Source: Micromonospora sp. FIMYZ51 (GTDB taxonomy: Bacteria > Actinomycetota > Actinomycetes > Mycobacteriales > Micromonosporaceae). From it: a DNA stretch of 64,000 bases. The translations under genes were made by a program, and so were the position numbers. Location of the stretch: NCBI RefSeq assembly GCF_038246755.1, contig NZ_CP134706.1, positions 5,831,501 through 5,895,500 of the forward strand, given 5' to 3'. The notes below the pieces were generated by a model, which was not told the origin of the DNA, searched no databases, and saw only the letters and a list, made by a program, of their open reading frames with translations. This document shows positions 1 to 8,514 of the stretch, in pieces (positions within the stretch are counted from its first letter, which is position 1; each line of letters opens with the position of its first letter).

Positions 1-250
1 CGGACTCCATCTCCACCACCGTCTGCCGAACCGGCCCACCGGCGAGCTGCCGGCTGGCACCCCGGGCCAGGCTGGCCAGGCCGGAGGCCAGGGCGCACAG
101 GTGTTCGGCGTCGGCCCGGTCCAGCTCCGCGGAGCAGCCGAGCAGCAGGCCGTCCGCCGAGAGCACCACCGCCTGCCGCGCGGCCGGCACCCGCTCCAGC
201 AGGTCGTCGAGCAACCAGTCGAGATCGGCACTCTGCCTCGTCGATCGCAT
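1..250 (-). CDS. Roadblock/LC7-domain protein, CvnB-like (partial)
   Basis: Only the first 83 codons are present; the gene runs off the left edge. The protein starts MRSTRQSADLDWLLDDL and continues with VPAARQAVVLSADGLLLG, the usual start of actinobacterial roadblock/LC7 proteins, which are small dimeric proteins that bind Ras-like GTPases. Its ATG (250-248) overlaps the TGA of the sensor kinase (252-250) in an ATGA arrangement, so the two genes are translationally coupled. Kinase followed by roadblock protein is the first half of a conservon (cvnA-cvnB-cvnC-cvnD); the DUF742 and GTPase genes would lie just outside the window. The family assignment is firm, and the conservon role is inferred from gene order. 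Confidence 0.85.
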   Translation of the reverse strand, partial: MRSTRQSADLDWLLDDLLERVPAARQAVVLSADGLLLGCSAELDRADAEHLCALASGLASLARGASRQLAGGPVRQTVVEMES

Positions 251-3200
251 CAGGCGTCCCTCTCAGTCGTGGTCGGCGATTGCGCGGTCACCGGGCCGCC
301 AGCCGGCCGGCGGGTCTGCTCGGTGCCCCGGTCCGCTCTGCCCCGGTCATCATCGGTGCCCCGGTCCGCTGGGCTCGGGGCATCATCGGCACCCCGGTCC
401 GCTGGGTCCGGGTCGTCGGTCCGCTGCTTCTGCTGCCCGGCAGCGGTCGCCTCCCGGCCAGCGGCGGTCGCCTCCCGGCCAGCAGCGGTCGCCTCCCGGC
501 CAGCAGCGGTCGCCTCGCGGTCGGCGGCGGCCAGTCTGCCGCGCGCAGTGCCGGCCTGTAGGGCCGACATGACCCGGCGCGCCTCCTCCGGGCTGCGCGG
601 TGCCGGGTCGCGGACCGGCATCGTCCGGGGCGCCACCACGGGCTGCCGCACGGTCGGTTCGTCAAACGTCGTCCGCCGTGCCGTTCGTGCGGTCAGTGCC
701 GGCAACCGGACCGTCGGCGCGTCCACCGAACCGTAAGCGTCGTCGGTGCCGGGCGGCACCGCTCGCCGGTTCGCCCCGCCGGTCGAACCTGCCGTGCGCG
801 CCGACCCCGCCGGGGCGGGGTCCGGCCCGGCTGCCGATTCCAGCACGCCGTCCGGGTCCGACCCGGCAACCGGCGTGGAATCGGCAGCCGGCGTGGGATC
901 TGTGGTCCGCGTGGGATCGGTGGTCCCCGTGGGATCGATGGTCCGCATGGGATCGGTGGTCCGCGTGGGATCGGTGGTCGGCTCCGCGACGGCAGTCGGC
1001 TCCGATTCGGCTGCCGGCTCCGCAGCGCCGGCCGGACCCGACACGGCGGACGACGGATCGGCGGCCCCGGTCCGGCGGTGCCGCCGGATCCGGCGGGGCA
1101 GCCCGTCGACCTCCGCCGCCTCGACCGTCGAGTTCTGGTCCGGGCCACCCCACTGCGCTGCGGATTGGCCGGGCGAGCGTTGCGGATCAGCGGACGCACG
1201 TTGCGGCCGGCTCCCCGAGCGGGACCGCTGCCGGGGCACCGTGGTCAGCCGCGTCGCCCGGGCCAGCCGTCGCTGCTGGAGGGTGCCGCCGGCCTCCTCC
1301 GCCGGTGGTACCTCCGGCTCGGGCAGCGGCGAGGGCTCGGCGGTGATCAGCTCGGTGGGGATCAGCACGACCGCGGTCAGGCCGGCCCCGTCCGAGGCGC
1401 GCAGCCGCACCCGTACGTTGTGTCGCGCGGCCAACCTCGCCACCACGAACAGTCCCAGCCGGGCGGTCTCGGCGGGGTCGAACTCCGGCGACCGGGCGAG
1501 CTTGCGGTTGGCCTCCTCGATGGCGGCCGGACTCATGCCGAGCCCCTGATCGGAGACGGAGAGCGCGTACCCGTGCGCGACGTGTTCGCCGGAGACCTCC
1601 ACCCGGGAGTCGGGCGGCGAGAACGCGGTGGCGTTCTCGATCAACTCGGCGAGCAGGTGGATGATGTCGCCCACCACCCGGCCGAGCGCGCCGGCGGCCT
1701 GCACGGTGGTGATGTCCACCCGGTCGTACGACTCGACCTCGGAGATCGCTCCCCGGATGAGATCCACAATCGCGACCGGGTTGCGCCAACCGCGCCCCGG
1801 TGCGGCTCCGGCGAGGATGACCAGGTCCTCCGCGTGCCGTCGTTGTCGGGTGGCCAGGTGGTCGACCCGGAACAACTCGGCCAGGTGGTCCGGGTCCTCC
1901 GCGTCGCGTTCAAGCCGGTCGAGCAGGGCGAGCTGACGATGCACCAGCCCCTGGCTACGGCGGGCGATGTTCAGGAAGACCTCGTTGAGCCCTCGGCGCA
2001 GCGAGACCTCGACCATGGCGGCCTGGATCGCGACCTTCTGCACCTCCGTGAACGCCTGCGCCACCTGGCCGATCTCGTCGGCCCCCCGGTCGGCCAGCGA
2101 CGTCTCCCGGGCGACGTCCACCTGCTCGCCCCGTCGCAACCGCTCCACCACGTCCGGCAGCCGCCGTTCGGCGGTCTCCTTCAGCGTTCCGCGTACCAGG
2201 GTGAGCCGCTGCGCGAGGGAGCGACCGACCCGCAGCGCCACCACCACCGAGACCACGACGGCGATCAGGCCGAGCAGGCCGGAACCGGCCAACCGCGCCA
2301 GGGTGCGTACCGCCATCGGCACCGACCGGTCGGCCAGCCCGTCGGCCTGGGTCAGTTCGAAGTCCCGCAACGACTGCTGGACGGTGTCATAGCTCGCCTG
2401 CCACGCCTGCGGGTCGACGCTGGGCCGGGCGGCGGGGCCGCCCGCGATCAGCTCGTCCTGCATCGTCCGCAGCCGGTCGAACGCTGTCTGCCCGGTCAAC
2501 CGCTGGTAGGCCGCCTGGTCCGGTTCGGGCAGGTCGGCCACTGCGGACTCGGCGAGGAACCACTGGTTACCGATGCTCCGGACGAGCAACGTGTGCTCCC
2601 CCTCGGCGAACCGGCCGCTGGCCAGCGCCCCGGCCAGCAACGCGTCGGTCTGCCCGAGCAACTCCCGCGACCGGCCGAGGTCGGTCAGGGCCAGCGCCTC
2701 CCGGTTGAGATCCTGGTCCGGCAGGTTGGCAAGCGCCTCGAAGGTCTGGAACGCGGCACCGACCATGCCGCTGTAGAGGTCGAGCACACCGACCCGGTCC
2801 AACTCCCGGCGGTCGATGGAGTCCCGGCCCGTCGGCAGCGTCTCCAGTTGCTGGAGCAGCCGGTCCAGCCGGGCTTCGAGCAGTTCACCGGCGGCGTCCC
2901 GCAGCTTTTCTCCACCGACCCGTCGGCGCAGCTCGGCCACTGCCGAGTCGGTACGGGTCCGCTGCTCCGCCAGCGCGGGAAGCACACACCCTGCCGCTGA
3001 CTGCGCACACGCCGAGCGGGTCGTGGCGAGCTGCACCACCGAGAGCCGCCGCTCCCGTTGCAGCTCGGCCACCACCGTCTCGCCCGGCCGGCCCAGGTCA
3101 TAGAGGAGGGTCCGGGCGGCGAGCAGGTCGAGCGCCGGTCCGAAGGTGAGGGTGGTGGCGAATATCCACAGTGCCAGCAGCGCGGTCACCGGCACGACGA

Positions 3201-3288
3201 CCAGGGCGGTCAGCTTGGAGCGGATCGGCCAGTCGCGGGTGTTCAATCGGACCTCGCCCGGAAGGGGTGGCTGGAAGGGCTCCGGCAC
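250..3288 (-). CDS. CvnA-like sensor histidine kinase with repeat-rich C-terminal tail
   Basis: This is a 1012-residue membrane sensor of the conservon type. A first membrane segment lies near residues 25-52, followed by an extracytoplasmic helical region of about 280 residues and a second membrane segment near 333-355, then a HAMP-like linker. The CvnA signature region (DHLATRQRRHAEDLVILAG) is followed by a HATPase_c domain with the N box ELIENATAFSPP and G box DQGLGMSP. No classical phospho-acceptor H box is obvious, as is usual for this family. From about residue 640 the protein is low complexity and holds two coding tandem arrays: hexapeptides of the TTDPTR type (DNA near 885-985) and heptapeptides AAGREAT (DNA near 440-525). 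The GTG at 3288 is used as start without a strong ribosome site; an in-frame TTG about 45 nt downstream is possible. Confidence 0.85.
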   Translation of the reverse strand: MPEPFQPPLPGEVRLNTRDWPIRSKLTALVVVPVTALLALWIFATTLTFGPALDLLAARTLLYDLGRPGETVVAELQRERRLSVVQLATTRSACAQSAAGCVLPALAEQRTRTDSAVAELRRRVGGEKLRDAAGELLEARLDRLLQQLETLPTGRDSIDRRELDRVGVLDLYSGMVGAAFQTFEALANLPDQDLNREALALTDLGRSRELLGQTDALLAGALASGRFAEGEHTLLVRSIGNQWFLAESAVADLPEPDQAAYQRLTGQTAFDRLRTMQDELIAGGPAARPSVDPQAWQASYDTVQQSLRDFELTQADGLADRSVPMAVRTLARLAGSGLLGLIAVVVSVVVALRVGRSLAQRLTLVRGTLKETAERRLPDVVERLRRGEQVDVARETSLADRGADEIGQVAQAFTEVQKVAIQAAMVEVSLRRGLNEVFLNIARRSQGLVHRQLALLDRLERDAEDPDHLAELFRVDHLATRQRRHAEDLVILAGAAPGRGWRNPVAIVDLIRGAISEVESYDRVDITTVQAAGALGRVVGDIIHLLAELIENATAFSPPDSRVEVSGEHVAHGYALSVSDQGLGMSPAAIEEANRKLARSPEFDPAETARLGLFVVARLAARHNVRVRLRASDGAGLTAVVLIPTELITAEPSPLPEPEVPPAEEAGGTLQQRRLARATRLTTVPRQRSRSGSRPQRASADPQRSPGQSAAQWGGPDQNSTVEAAEVDGLPRRIRRHRRTGAADPSSAVSGPAGAAEPAAESEPTAVAEPTTDPTRTTDPMRTIDPTGTTDPTRTTDPTPAADSTPVAGSDPDGVLESAAGPDPAPAGSARTAGSTGGANRRAVPPGTDDAYGSVDAPTVRLPALTARTARRTTFDEPTVRQPVVAPRTMPVRDPAPRSPEEARRVMSALQAGTARGRLAAADREATAAGREATAAGREATAAGREATAAGQQKQRTDDPDPADRGADDAPSPADRGTDDDRGRADRGTEQTRRPAGGPVTAQSPTTTERDA

Positions 3289-3698
3289 GGCCGGGCAGCG
3301 CCATCGCCGGTGCGCACCCCGGTTGCCCCGCCGGGACGCCGGCTCGGGCGCCTTGGGCAGGATACGTAATCCGCGCCGAGCGCACTACCGTCCGTCGAGA
3401 CTACCGGTACGTTGACGAACGTCCCGACCGCCCCGACCCGGCCGGATTGCGACCCGCGCTGTCTCGCTCCGGCCATCCGGAAGGCTGGCCGGGGTGTCGC
3501 CGCCACGGCCTTCGTCCGTCTCGCCACCCGGCCACGCTCTTTCGGATGGATCACACCTTTTTGGCCGGTTCGTCTGGTGGGTACGGCAGCCGGTACCCGA
3601 GATCCGCCCGCCGCCACCCAAGCCGGGCGAGGAAAGTGCTCCGGAACGGGATTGGCGATCAGTGGCCGGAGGGAATACCTGCAGGCGAAGGAGGAGCC
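3289..3698. other. 410-bp divergent intergenic region
   Basis: This stretch separates the leftward kinase gene from the rightward TM protein gene. Neither strand has a reading frame with plausible coding character, and it must hold both promoters. A GGGTAC...GTACCC inverted repeat lies at 3579-3598, and an AAGGAGGAG ribosome site at 3689-3697 serves the next gene. I could not assign promoter hexamers with confidence. Confidence 0.5.
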
Positions 3699-4367
3699 AT
3701 GTCGCCCACGCAGATAGTCGTCACCGTCCTCGTCATCCTGCTCGTCGCCGCCATCGTCGCGGCCGTCGTCGTCGCGGCTCGCCGCCGCTCGCTGCGGCAG
3801 CGGTTCGGCCCCGAGTACGACCACGTGGTCGCCGAGCGGGACAGCCGCAGCGAAGCCGAGCGGGAACTGCGCGAGCGGGAACGCCGGCACGCCGAACTCC
3901 AGCTGGTTCCGCTCGCCCCCGAATCCCGCGCCCGGTACGCCGAGGCCTGGGAGGAACTCCAGGTCCGTTTCGTCGATTCCCCCGCCGAGACCGTCGGCCA
4001 GGCCGACGAACTGGTCACCCGACTCATCGCCGAACGCGGCTACCCCACGGGTGACTTCTCCGACCAGATCGCCCATCTCTCCGTCGAGCACGCCCGCACG
4101 CTCAGCCACTACCGGGACGCCCACGAGATCCACCTGCGCAACTCCCGGGGCGAGGCCAGTACCGAGGACCTCCGCCAGGCCGTCGTCCACTACCGCGCAC
4201 TCTTCGCCGACCTGCTGGGCGACGAGCCGGTCGCGACCCGTACACCGGACGAGCCGACCGTGACCCGCACACCGGACGAGCCGGTCGCGACCCGTACGCC
4301 GGACGAGCCCGTCCGGACGCCGGAGCAGCGCCACGCCGACGCCACCCAGGACGCCACCAACCGCTGA
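3699..4367 (+). CDS. Membrane-anchored helical-domain protein of unknown function
   Basis: This 222-residue protein has a single N-terminal membrane segment (residues 5-26), a positively charged stretch (ARRRSLRQR) and a cytoplasmic helical part. The start is fixed by an AAGGAGG ribosome site. Residues about 75-165 form a domain with W-E-E-L-Q-V-R-F-V-D-S-P near its start and STEDLRQAVVHYRALFADLLG at its end; the same pattern recurs in the next gene. The C-terminus carries four tandem copies of a nine-residue unit ending in RTPDEP, a coding minisatellite. I do not recognise a named family. The next gene starts 10 nt downstream, so the two are probably cotranscribed and their products may interact. 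Confidence 0.8.
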   Translation: MSPTQIVVTVLVILLVAAIVAAVVVAARRRSLRQRFGPEYDHVVAERDSRSEAERELRERERRHAELQLVPLAPESRARYAEAWEELQVRFVDSPAETVGQADELVTRLIAERGYPTGDFSDQIAHLSVEHARTLSHYRDAHEIHLRNSRGEASTEDLRQAVVHYRALFADLLGDEPVATRTPDEPTVTRTPDEPVATRTPDEPVRTPEQRHADATQDATNR

Positions 4368-4377
4368 GGAGACCACC

Positions 4378-5322
4378 ATGCGGCAGCAAGAGCAGCAGCT
4401 CAACAACGACCACCCCGAGGCCGTCCGGTCCGCCCCGGTAGCGGTGCCACCGGTCGACGACCGGGACCTCGCCGACGACGTCGACGAGCCGACCGACCGC
4501 GACCGGTCGGAGACTGACGCCGACCGGGCCCGCCCGTGGGACGGCCGTCCCGGCGAAGACGGCGAGCGGCCCGAGTTCCACGAGCCCGCGCCCGTGCCGA
4601 CGGCCTTCGGTGCGACCACCGTCGGCGGCGCGGTGGCCGCCTCGGCGCTGGCCAGTCCGCGTCCCGAGGACGAGCCCGCCCCCCGCGAGGAACGCACCGC
4701 GCAGCCCGGTGACGGCGCCCTCGACGGCGAGCGCGAGGGCCTGCGGGCCGACCCCGAGGCCGAGTTCGGCCGCCGGGACGAGCGGACGGAGCACGACGTC
4801 GACGCGACCGGTGACACCCGGGAGGTGGACGCGGACCTCAGCGGCGACGAGGTGGCAGCAGACGACCTGGACCGGCGCGCCGGTACGCCGGACGCCACCG
4901 AGGACGCATCGGAGCGGACCGCAGTAGTCGACCCGGTCGCGGCGGAGACGGCCGGCGGCGCCGGCTACGGCAGTGCCGCCCCGTCGATGGTGGACCCGGA
5001 CACCCGGCCGGCGAGCGACGACACCTCCGACACCCCGGCGACCGTGCCGGCCGGTGCCGCGACCCTGTTCGACGAGACGACCGCGCAGGGCTTCCGGGAC
5101 CGCTGGCGCGATGTCCAGCTGCGCTTCGTGGACGATCCGCGGGCCGCCGCCGGTGAGGCGCAGTCGCTTGTCGACGAGGCGATGCAGGCCCTCTCCGCTG
5201 CGCTGGCGGAGCACAAGAAGAAGCTCGGCGGCTGGCAGGAGGCCGGCTCGACCGACACCGAGCAGCTGCGGGTGGCCGTACGCGGGTACCGCGACTTCCT
5301 CGACCGGGTACTCGGGCGCTGA
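4378..5322 (+). CDS. Acidic protein sharing a C-terminal domain with the preceding gene product
   Basis: The 314-residue protein has a long acidic, probably disordered N-terminal part (residues 1-230) and a C-terminal helical domain (about 233-314). That domain contains WRDVQLRFVDDP, a run of A/E/L-rich helix, and TEQLRVAVRGYRDFLDRVLG. It aligns by eye with residues 75-165 of the preceding membrane protein (W..VQ.RFVD.P ... TE.LR.AV..YR....LLG), so the two are paralogous in this domain. There is no membrane segment or signal peptide. A GAGGAG ribosome site precedes the ATG. The function is unknown; a soluble partner for the anchored paralogue is my inference. Confidence 0.8.
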   Translation: MRQQEQQLNNDHPEAVRSAPVAVPPVDDRDLADDVDEPTDRDRSETDADRARPWDGRPGEDGERPEFHEPAPVPTAFGATTVGGAVAASALASPRPEDEPAPREERTAQPGDGALDGEREGLRADPEAEFGRRDERTEHDVDATGDTREVDADLSGDEVAADDLDRRAGTPDATEDASERTAVVDPVAAETAGGAGYGSAAPSMVDPDTRPASDDTSDTPATVPAGAATLFDETTAQGFRDRWRDVQLRFVDDPRAAAGEAQSLVDEAMQALSAALAEHKKKLGGWQEAGSTDTEQLRVAVRGYRDFLDRVLGR

Positions 5323-5335
5323 TACCGCGCACACC

Positions 5336-5367
5336 AGGGCGGGCGTTCGGGAGCGGACGCCCGCCCT
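5336..5367. terminator. Hairpin after the two paralogous genes
   Basis: An 11-bp perfect stem (AGGGCGGGCGT / ACGCCCGCCCT) with a 10-nt loop begins 13 nt after the stop codon. There is no U tract, which is usual for actinobacterial terminators. It separates the two-gene unit from the next small gene. Confidence 0.6.
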
Positions 5368-5503
5368 CGTCGTGCCGGCCGCAGGTTCGCCACCGCAGCC
5401 GATGGCCGGCCCGCTGCCGCTACCGGCGGCAGGCATGTCGAGCGGTCAGCCGGGTACGCGCAAGCAGCCGCGGAGACCGGCTGCGGACAGGAGGGCAGCA
5501 ACG

Positions 5504-5884
5504 ATGACGGATCGGGACCGGCAACGGCCGCTGGAGGAGCGCCCCGAGGTGGCCGCGGCGGTGGACGACGACACCGGCATTCCGGAGCTGATGGCCGAAG
5601 GTGGACCCGGCCGGAACAACCCGGCCTTCGCCGAGCCGGGCGAACAGCCCGACGGTGCTGGGACCGAGGACATCATCGGCGACCCGTACGCCGCCGGCAC
5701 CGGGGCGACGGGGACCGGCACCGGTGCCGGCGGAGACAACATCCGTACCGGCGCGGAGCAGCCCTGGGACCCGGAGGACCTGGTGCTGGCCCGGGGCCAG
5801 GACCCGACACCGGAGAACATCGAGCGGGCCCGCCGTGACCTGACCGAAAACGGTCAAGCCGCAATCGAACGGACCGTCCCGTAA
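5504..5884 (+). CDS. Small acidic hypothetical protein
   Basis: This 126-residue soluble, acidic, probably disordered protein starts MTDRDRQRPLEERPEVAAAV, with AGGAGG about 9 nt upstream of the ATG. A Gly/Thr-rich middle (TGATGTGTGAGG) is followed by a more structured C-terminal stretch, DPEDLVLARGQDPTPENIER, that looks like the conserved part. I do not recognise the family. A terminator-like hairpin separates it from the upstream pair, so it is probably its own transcription unit. Its TAA stop is embedded in a GGGCCC palindromic repeat element. Confidence 0.7.
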   Translation: MTDRDRQRPLEERPEVAAAVDDDTGIPELMAEGGPGRNNPAFAEPGEQPDGAGTEDIIGDPYAAGTGATGTGTGAGGDNIRTGAEQPWDPEDLVLARGQDPTPENIERARRDLTENGQAAIERTVP

Positions 5885-5934
5885 GGAAGGGCCCCTTATT
5901 AACGCCTGGTGTATAGGAAGGGCCCCTTCCTAAC
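5881..5934 (+). repeat. Paired GGGCCC palindromic element, copy A
   Basis: Two palindromic cores (GGGCCC at 5889-5894 and 5920-5925) lie 31 bp apart. The left arm reads GTAAGGAAGGGCCCC and the right arm ends CTTCCTAAC. The TAA stop codon of the upstream gene is part of the left arm. The same element recurs near 25171, 31950, 40630 and 56741. Confidence 0.85.
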
Positions 5935-5938
5935 ATCC

Positions 5939-6090
5939 GCCACGCGGCGCGGGCGCCACCGCAGCGCGGCGGGCGCCACCGCCACGCGGCGCGGGCGCCA
6001 CCGCCACGCGGCGCGGGCGCCACCGCCACGCGGCGCGGGCGCCACCGCCACGCGGCGCGGGCGCCACCGCCACGCGGCGCGGGCGCCAGC
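5939..6090. repeat. 22-bp tandem array, seven copies
   Basis: Seven head-to-tail copies of a 22-bp unit beginning GCCACGCGGCGCGGGCG. Copy 2 (5961-5980) is shortened to 20 bp, the rest are nearly perfect and the last has one change. Each unit contains the short inverted repeat GGCGC-GG-GCGCC. The array is non-coding and lies between convergent genes. Confidence 0.85.
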
Positions 6091-6107
6091 GGTAGGCGGC
6101 GCGAGGG

Positions 6108-6138
6108 CCCTGGTCCGACCGGTGCGGTCGGACCAGGG
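6108..6138. terminator. Bidirectional terminator between convergent genes
   Basis: A perfect 14-bp stem (CCCTGGTCCGACCG and its complement) with a 3-nt loop lies between the end of the 22-bp array and the stop of the cellulase gene. It could serve transcripts arriving from both sides. Confidence 0.7.
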
Positions 6139-6197
6139 GCCCGGGGAACCTGCCGCCGCAGTGCCTCACCTACTGTGGCGGCGGGTGTGCCTGGCTG

Positions 6198-8009
6198 TCA
6201 GGACAGCGGCGGGTAGGCGTTGCGCATCAGCTCGGCGAACTGCGCCGGGAACCAGGCGCCCGAGATCGGGGCGTCGGCCAGGGCACCGCTGCGGCTGTTG
6301 CCGTTGCGGTCGTTGCCGGTGTAGGTCGGGTCGCACATCCGGTCGAAGCCCTTGCCGTCGGTGTTGGGGATCTCGCGGCTGGAGCCGTCCGACTCACCCG
6401 GGGGCTTGATCCAGACGTACGCGTCGATGCCCGACGCCGGCGCGGCCTTCGGCCGCTCGCCCATACCCGCACCGGCCTGGTTGCACCAGTTGCCCTTGTG
6501 GATACGACGGTCCACCCGGCCGCCGTCCACGTAGGCGTCCACGCTGGTCGTCGGGCCGGCGGCGGTGGGCCGGTTCGGGCCACCCCAGCCGTTACGGGAG
6601 GTGTCGATAAGCATGCCGATGCCGCTGGGGAAGCCCTGCCGGACCAGTTCCTGACGGAACGCCTGAGCGAAGCTCTGCTCGTCGTTGTACTGGTTCCAGT
6701 CGATCCACTTCGCCTGGCGCACCGTCTGCCCGTTCACCGAGTCGGTGACCTTCGCGTACGGCTCGATCAGGGCGGAGTAGTTCGCCGTGTTGGTGATGAA
6801 GCCGTGCACGTTGTTCACGGTGCTACCGGAGGCGGTCGCGGCCTCCTTCAGGACCTGGGCGGTCGGGGTGAAGTTGCTGTCCCAGCCGAGCCAGCCGTGG
6901 TGCCCGGCGTCGACGTAGTTGTAGACGTTCGGGATCGCGCCCAGCTTGGCCAGGGCGTAGCCGACACCCTGCACGTAGGCCCCGTTGGCCTTCACCGTGT
7001 CGCACATCGCGGTGCCACCCGGGTTGTTCGAGGTGTTGGTGACCAGGTTCGGCAGCGAGTCGACCTCGATGACGTTGATGATCCGCAGGTTGCGGTACTT
7101 CGCGTCACCCTGAATCGCCGAGATCGGGTCGATGTACTCGGCCTTGTACCTCGGCAGCTCGTCGGCCTTCAGCTCACCGTTGGAGGCGAGCGCCGCGCAG
7201 TCGCGGCCGGGCAGGTTGTAGATGACGAACTGGATGTACTGCGCGTTCTGCCGCAGCGCCTCGTCCAGGTGGTCCCGAATGCCCATCGGGCCGTTGGACT
7301 GGCTGTCCTCGGTACCCTCGATCGCGGCGATCCGGTCGATCCAGACGGCGGTCGAGATGCTCGACACCCGGTTACCGCCGCTTACCGACTCGGCCTTGGC
7401 CTTCCACTCCGGGTTCACGTACCCCTGGGCGTTGACGTACGGGTTGTCCACCCGCTGGCCAGGAGGCGGCGGAGTCGTGGTGGGCGGCGGCGGCGCGGTC
7501 GTGGTGGGCGGCGGCGGGGCCGTGGTCGTGGGCGGCGGCGGCGCGGTCGTGGTGGGCGGCGGCGGGGCCGTGGTCGGGTTGGCACCGTTGCAGGCCACCC
7601 CGTTGATCGTGAACGCGGTGGGGCTCGGGTTGCTACCGCTCCAGCTGCCGTTGAACCCGATGTTCGTGCTGGCGCCGGTGGCGAGCGAGCCGTTGTAGGA
7701 CTCGTTCTGCGCCGTCACGTTCCGGCCCGACTGGCTCCACCGAGCCGACCAGCCCTGCTGGACGCGCTGGTTGGCGTCCGGGAAGGTGAAGCCGAGGGTC
7801 CACCCGTTCAGCGGGTCGCCCACGTTCCTGATGGTGATGTTGGCGGTGAAGCCGCCCTGCCACTGGTTTGCGGAGTAGGTCACGCTGCACTGCGTAGCCG
7901 CGTGCGCCGCAGTGACCGGAATCGTCACCAACCCGCCCGCGACCAGCGCGCTCGCGCCGGCTAGCGCGACGGCCCGGCGTGGGCCGGACAGTTTTCTCCA
8001 CACATTCAT
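6198..8009 (-). CDS. Secreted GH6 cellulase/cellobiohydrolase with N-terminal CBM2
   Basis: The 603-residue protein has a cleavable signal peptide (to about AAHA-A, residue 38), a family 2 cellulose-binding module (about 39-141, with NQWQGGF and NGWTLGFTF), a linker of TTTAPPPP repeats (about 145-183) and a GH6 catalytic domain to the C-terminus. GH6 hallmarks are VIYNLPGRDCAA, which carries the Asp proton donor, YVDAGHHGWLGW, IDTSRNGWGG and the KPPGESDG motif. GH6 enzymes hydrolyse cellulose with inversion, releasing mainly cellobiose; whether this one is exo- or endo-acting cannot be read from the motifs alone. AAGGAGA precedes the ATG by 8 nt. A CelR/CebR-like operator lies about 250 bp upstream, which predicts induction by cellobiose. 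Confidence 0.93.
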   Translation of the reverse strand: MNVWRKLSGPRRAVALAGASALVAGGLVTIPVTAAHAATQCSVTYSANQWQGGFTANITIRNVGDPLNGWTLGFTFPDANQRVQQGWSARWSQSGRNVTAQNESYNGSLATGASTNIGFNGSWSGSNPSPTAFTINGVACNGANPTTAPPPPTTTAPPPPTTTAPPPPTTTAPPPPTTTPPPPGQRVDNPYVNAQGYVNPEWKAKAESVSGGNRVSSISTAVWIDRIAAIEGTEDSQSNGPMGIRDHLDEALRQNAQYIQFVIYNLPGRDCAALASNGELKADELPRYKAEYIDPISAIQGDAKYRNLRIINVIEVDSLPNLVTNTSNNPGGTAMCDTVKANGAYVQGVGYALAKLGAIPNVYNYVDAGHHGWLGWDSNFTPTAQVLKEAATASGSTVNNVHGFITNTANYSALIEPYAKVTDSVNGQTVRQAKWIDWNQYNDEQSFAQAFRQELVRQGFPSGIGMLIDTSRNGWGGPNRPTAAGPTTSVDAYVDGGRVDRRIHKGNWCNQAGAGMGERPKAAPASGIDAYVWIKPPGESDGSSREIPNTDGKGFDRMCDPTYTGNDRNGNSRSGALADAPISGAWFPAQFAELMRNAYPPLS

Positions 8010-8514
8010 GCCACTGATCTCCTTGGGCGAGACCGGATCCGCGTACGGCCCGGCACGTGGCGCCAGGGCGTCCGTCCTGTATGGACTACCGCCGGTGCCA
8101 ACGGGATTTTCGGAGACGCCCGACCCGGACGGGCGTTGGTGGTGGTGCGACGGCCGGACGTGCCGGCCGGTACGGCGAGTGGTCGTCCGGTCAACCCGGT
8201 GCCCTCGACCTCCGCCTGCGCGGTGTCAGCTCCCCAACCGCGTGCAGCGATTCTTGCATGGGAGCGCTTCCATGGCAATGGTTCGATATTTTCGAAACTC
8301 TACCGGACAAACGGCCCACCTCGCGCAGCCCGCGCACCGGGCGCAGCCATCCCACCGGACGCCACAGGCGCGACCAACAGCCCTTATGGCCGCAAGAGCG
8401 GACTAATACCAAAACACGAATCTTTCCCTGCATAAGTCATGAATCGGTCTAACGTCGGTTCTGGCTCGGTTGTTGCCGGCCGCAGGACAAACCAGGGATG
8501 GAGTGACGCAGGTC
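8010..8514. other. 505-bp divergent regulatory region
   Basis: This non-coding region separates the cellulase gene from the surface-protein gene. It contains the CelR/CebR-like operator (8257-8274), an inverted repeat TTCGA-N5-TCGAA (8282-8296) and two stretches that are AT-rich for this genome (8280-8310 and 8395-8455). A TAACGT at 8450-8455 could be the -10 of the rightward gene, but I see no matching -35. Confidence 0.5.
8257..8274. promoter_or_regulatory. CelR/CebR-type operator
   Basis: The sequence CATGGGAGCGCTTCCATG is an 18-bp palindrome with one mismatch. Its core, TGGGAGCGCTTCCA, differs at one base from the TGGGAGCGCTCCCA site bound by the LacI-family cellobiose-responsive repressors CelR (Thermobifida) and CebR (Streptomyces). 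It lies upstream of a cellulase gene, as expected. The repressor gene is not in this window. Confidence 0.75.

Noticed and set aside
1078..3000. 640-codon open frame on the + strand
   Set aside because: It is antisense to the conservon kinase, whose HATPase motifs are clear.
8006..8278. 90-codon frame in the cellulase upstream region
   Set aside because: Its coding character is poor, it overlaps the operator and it has no ribosome site.
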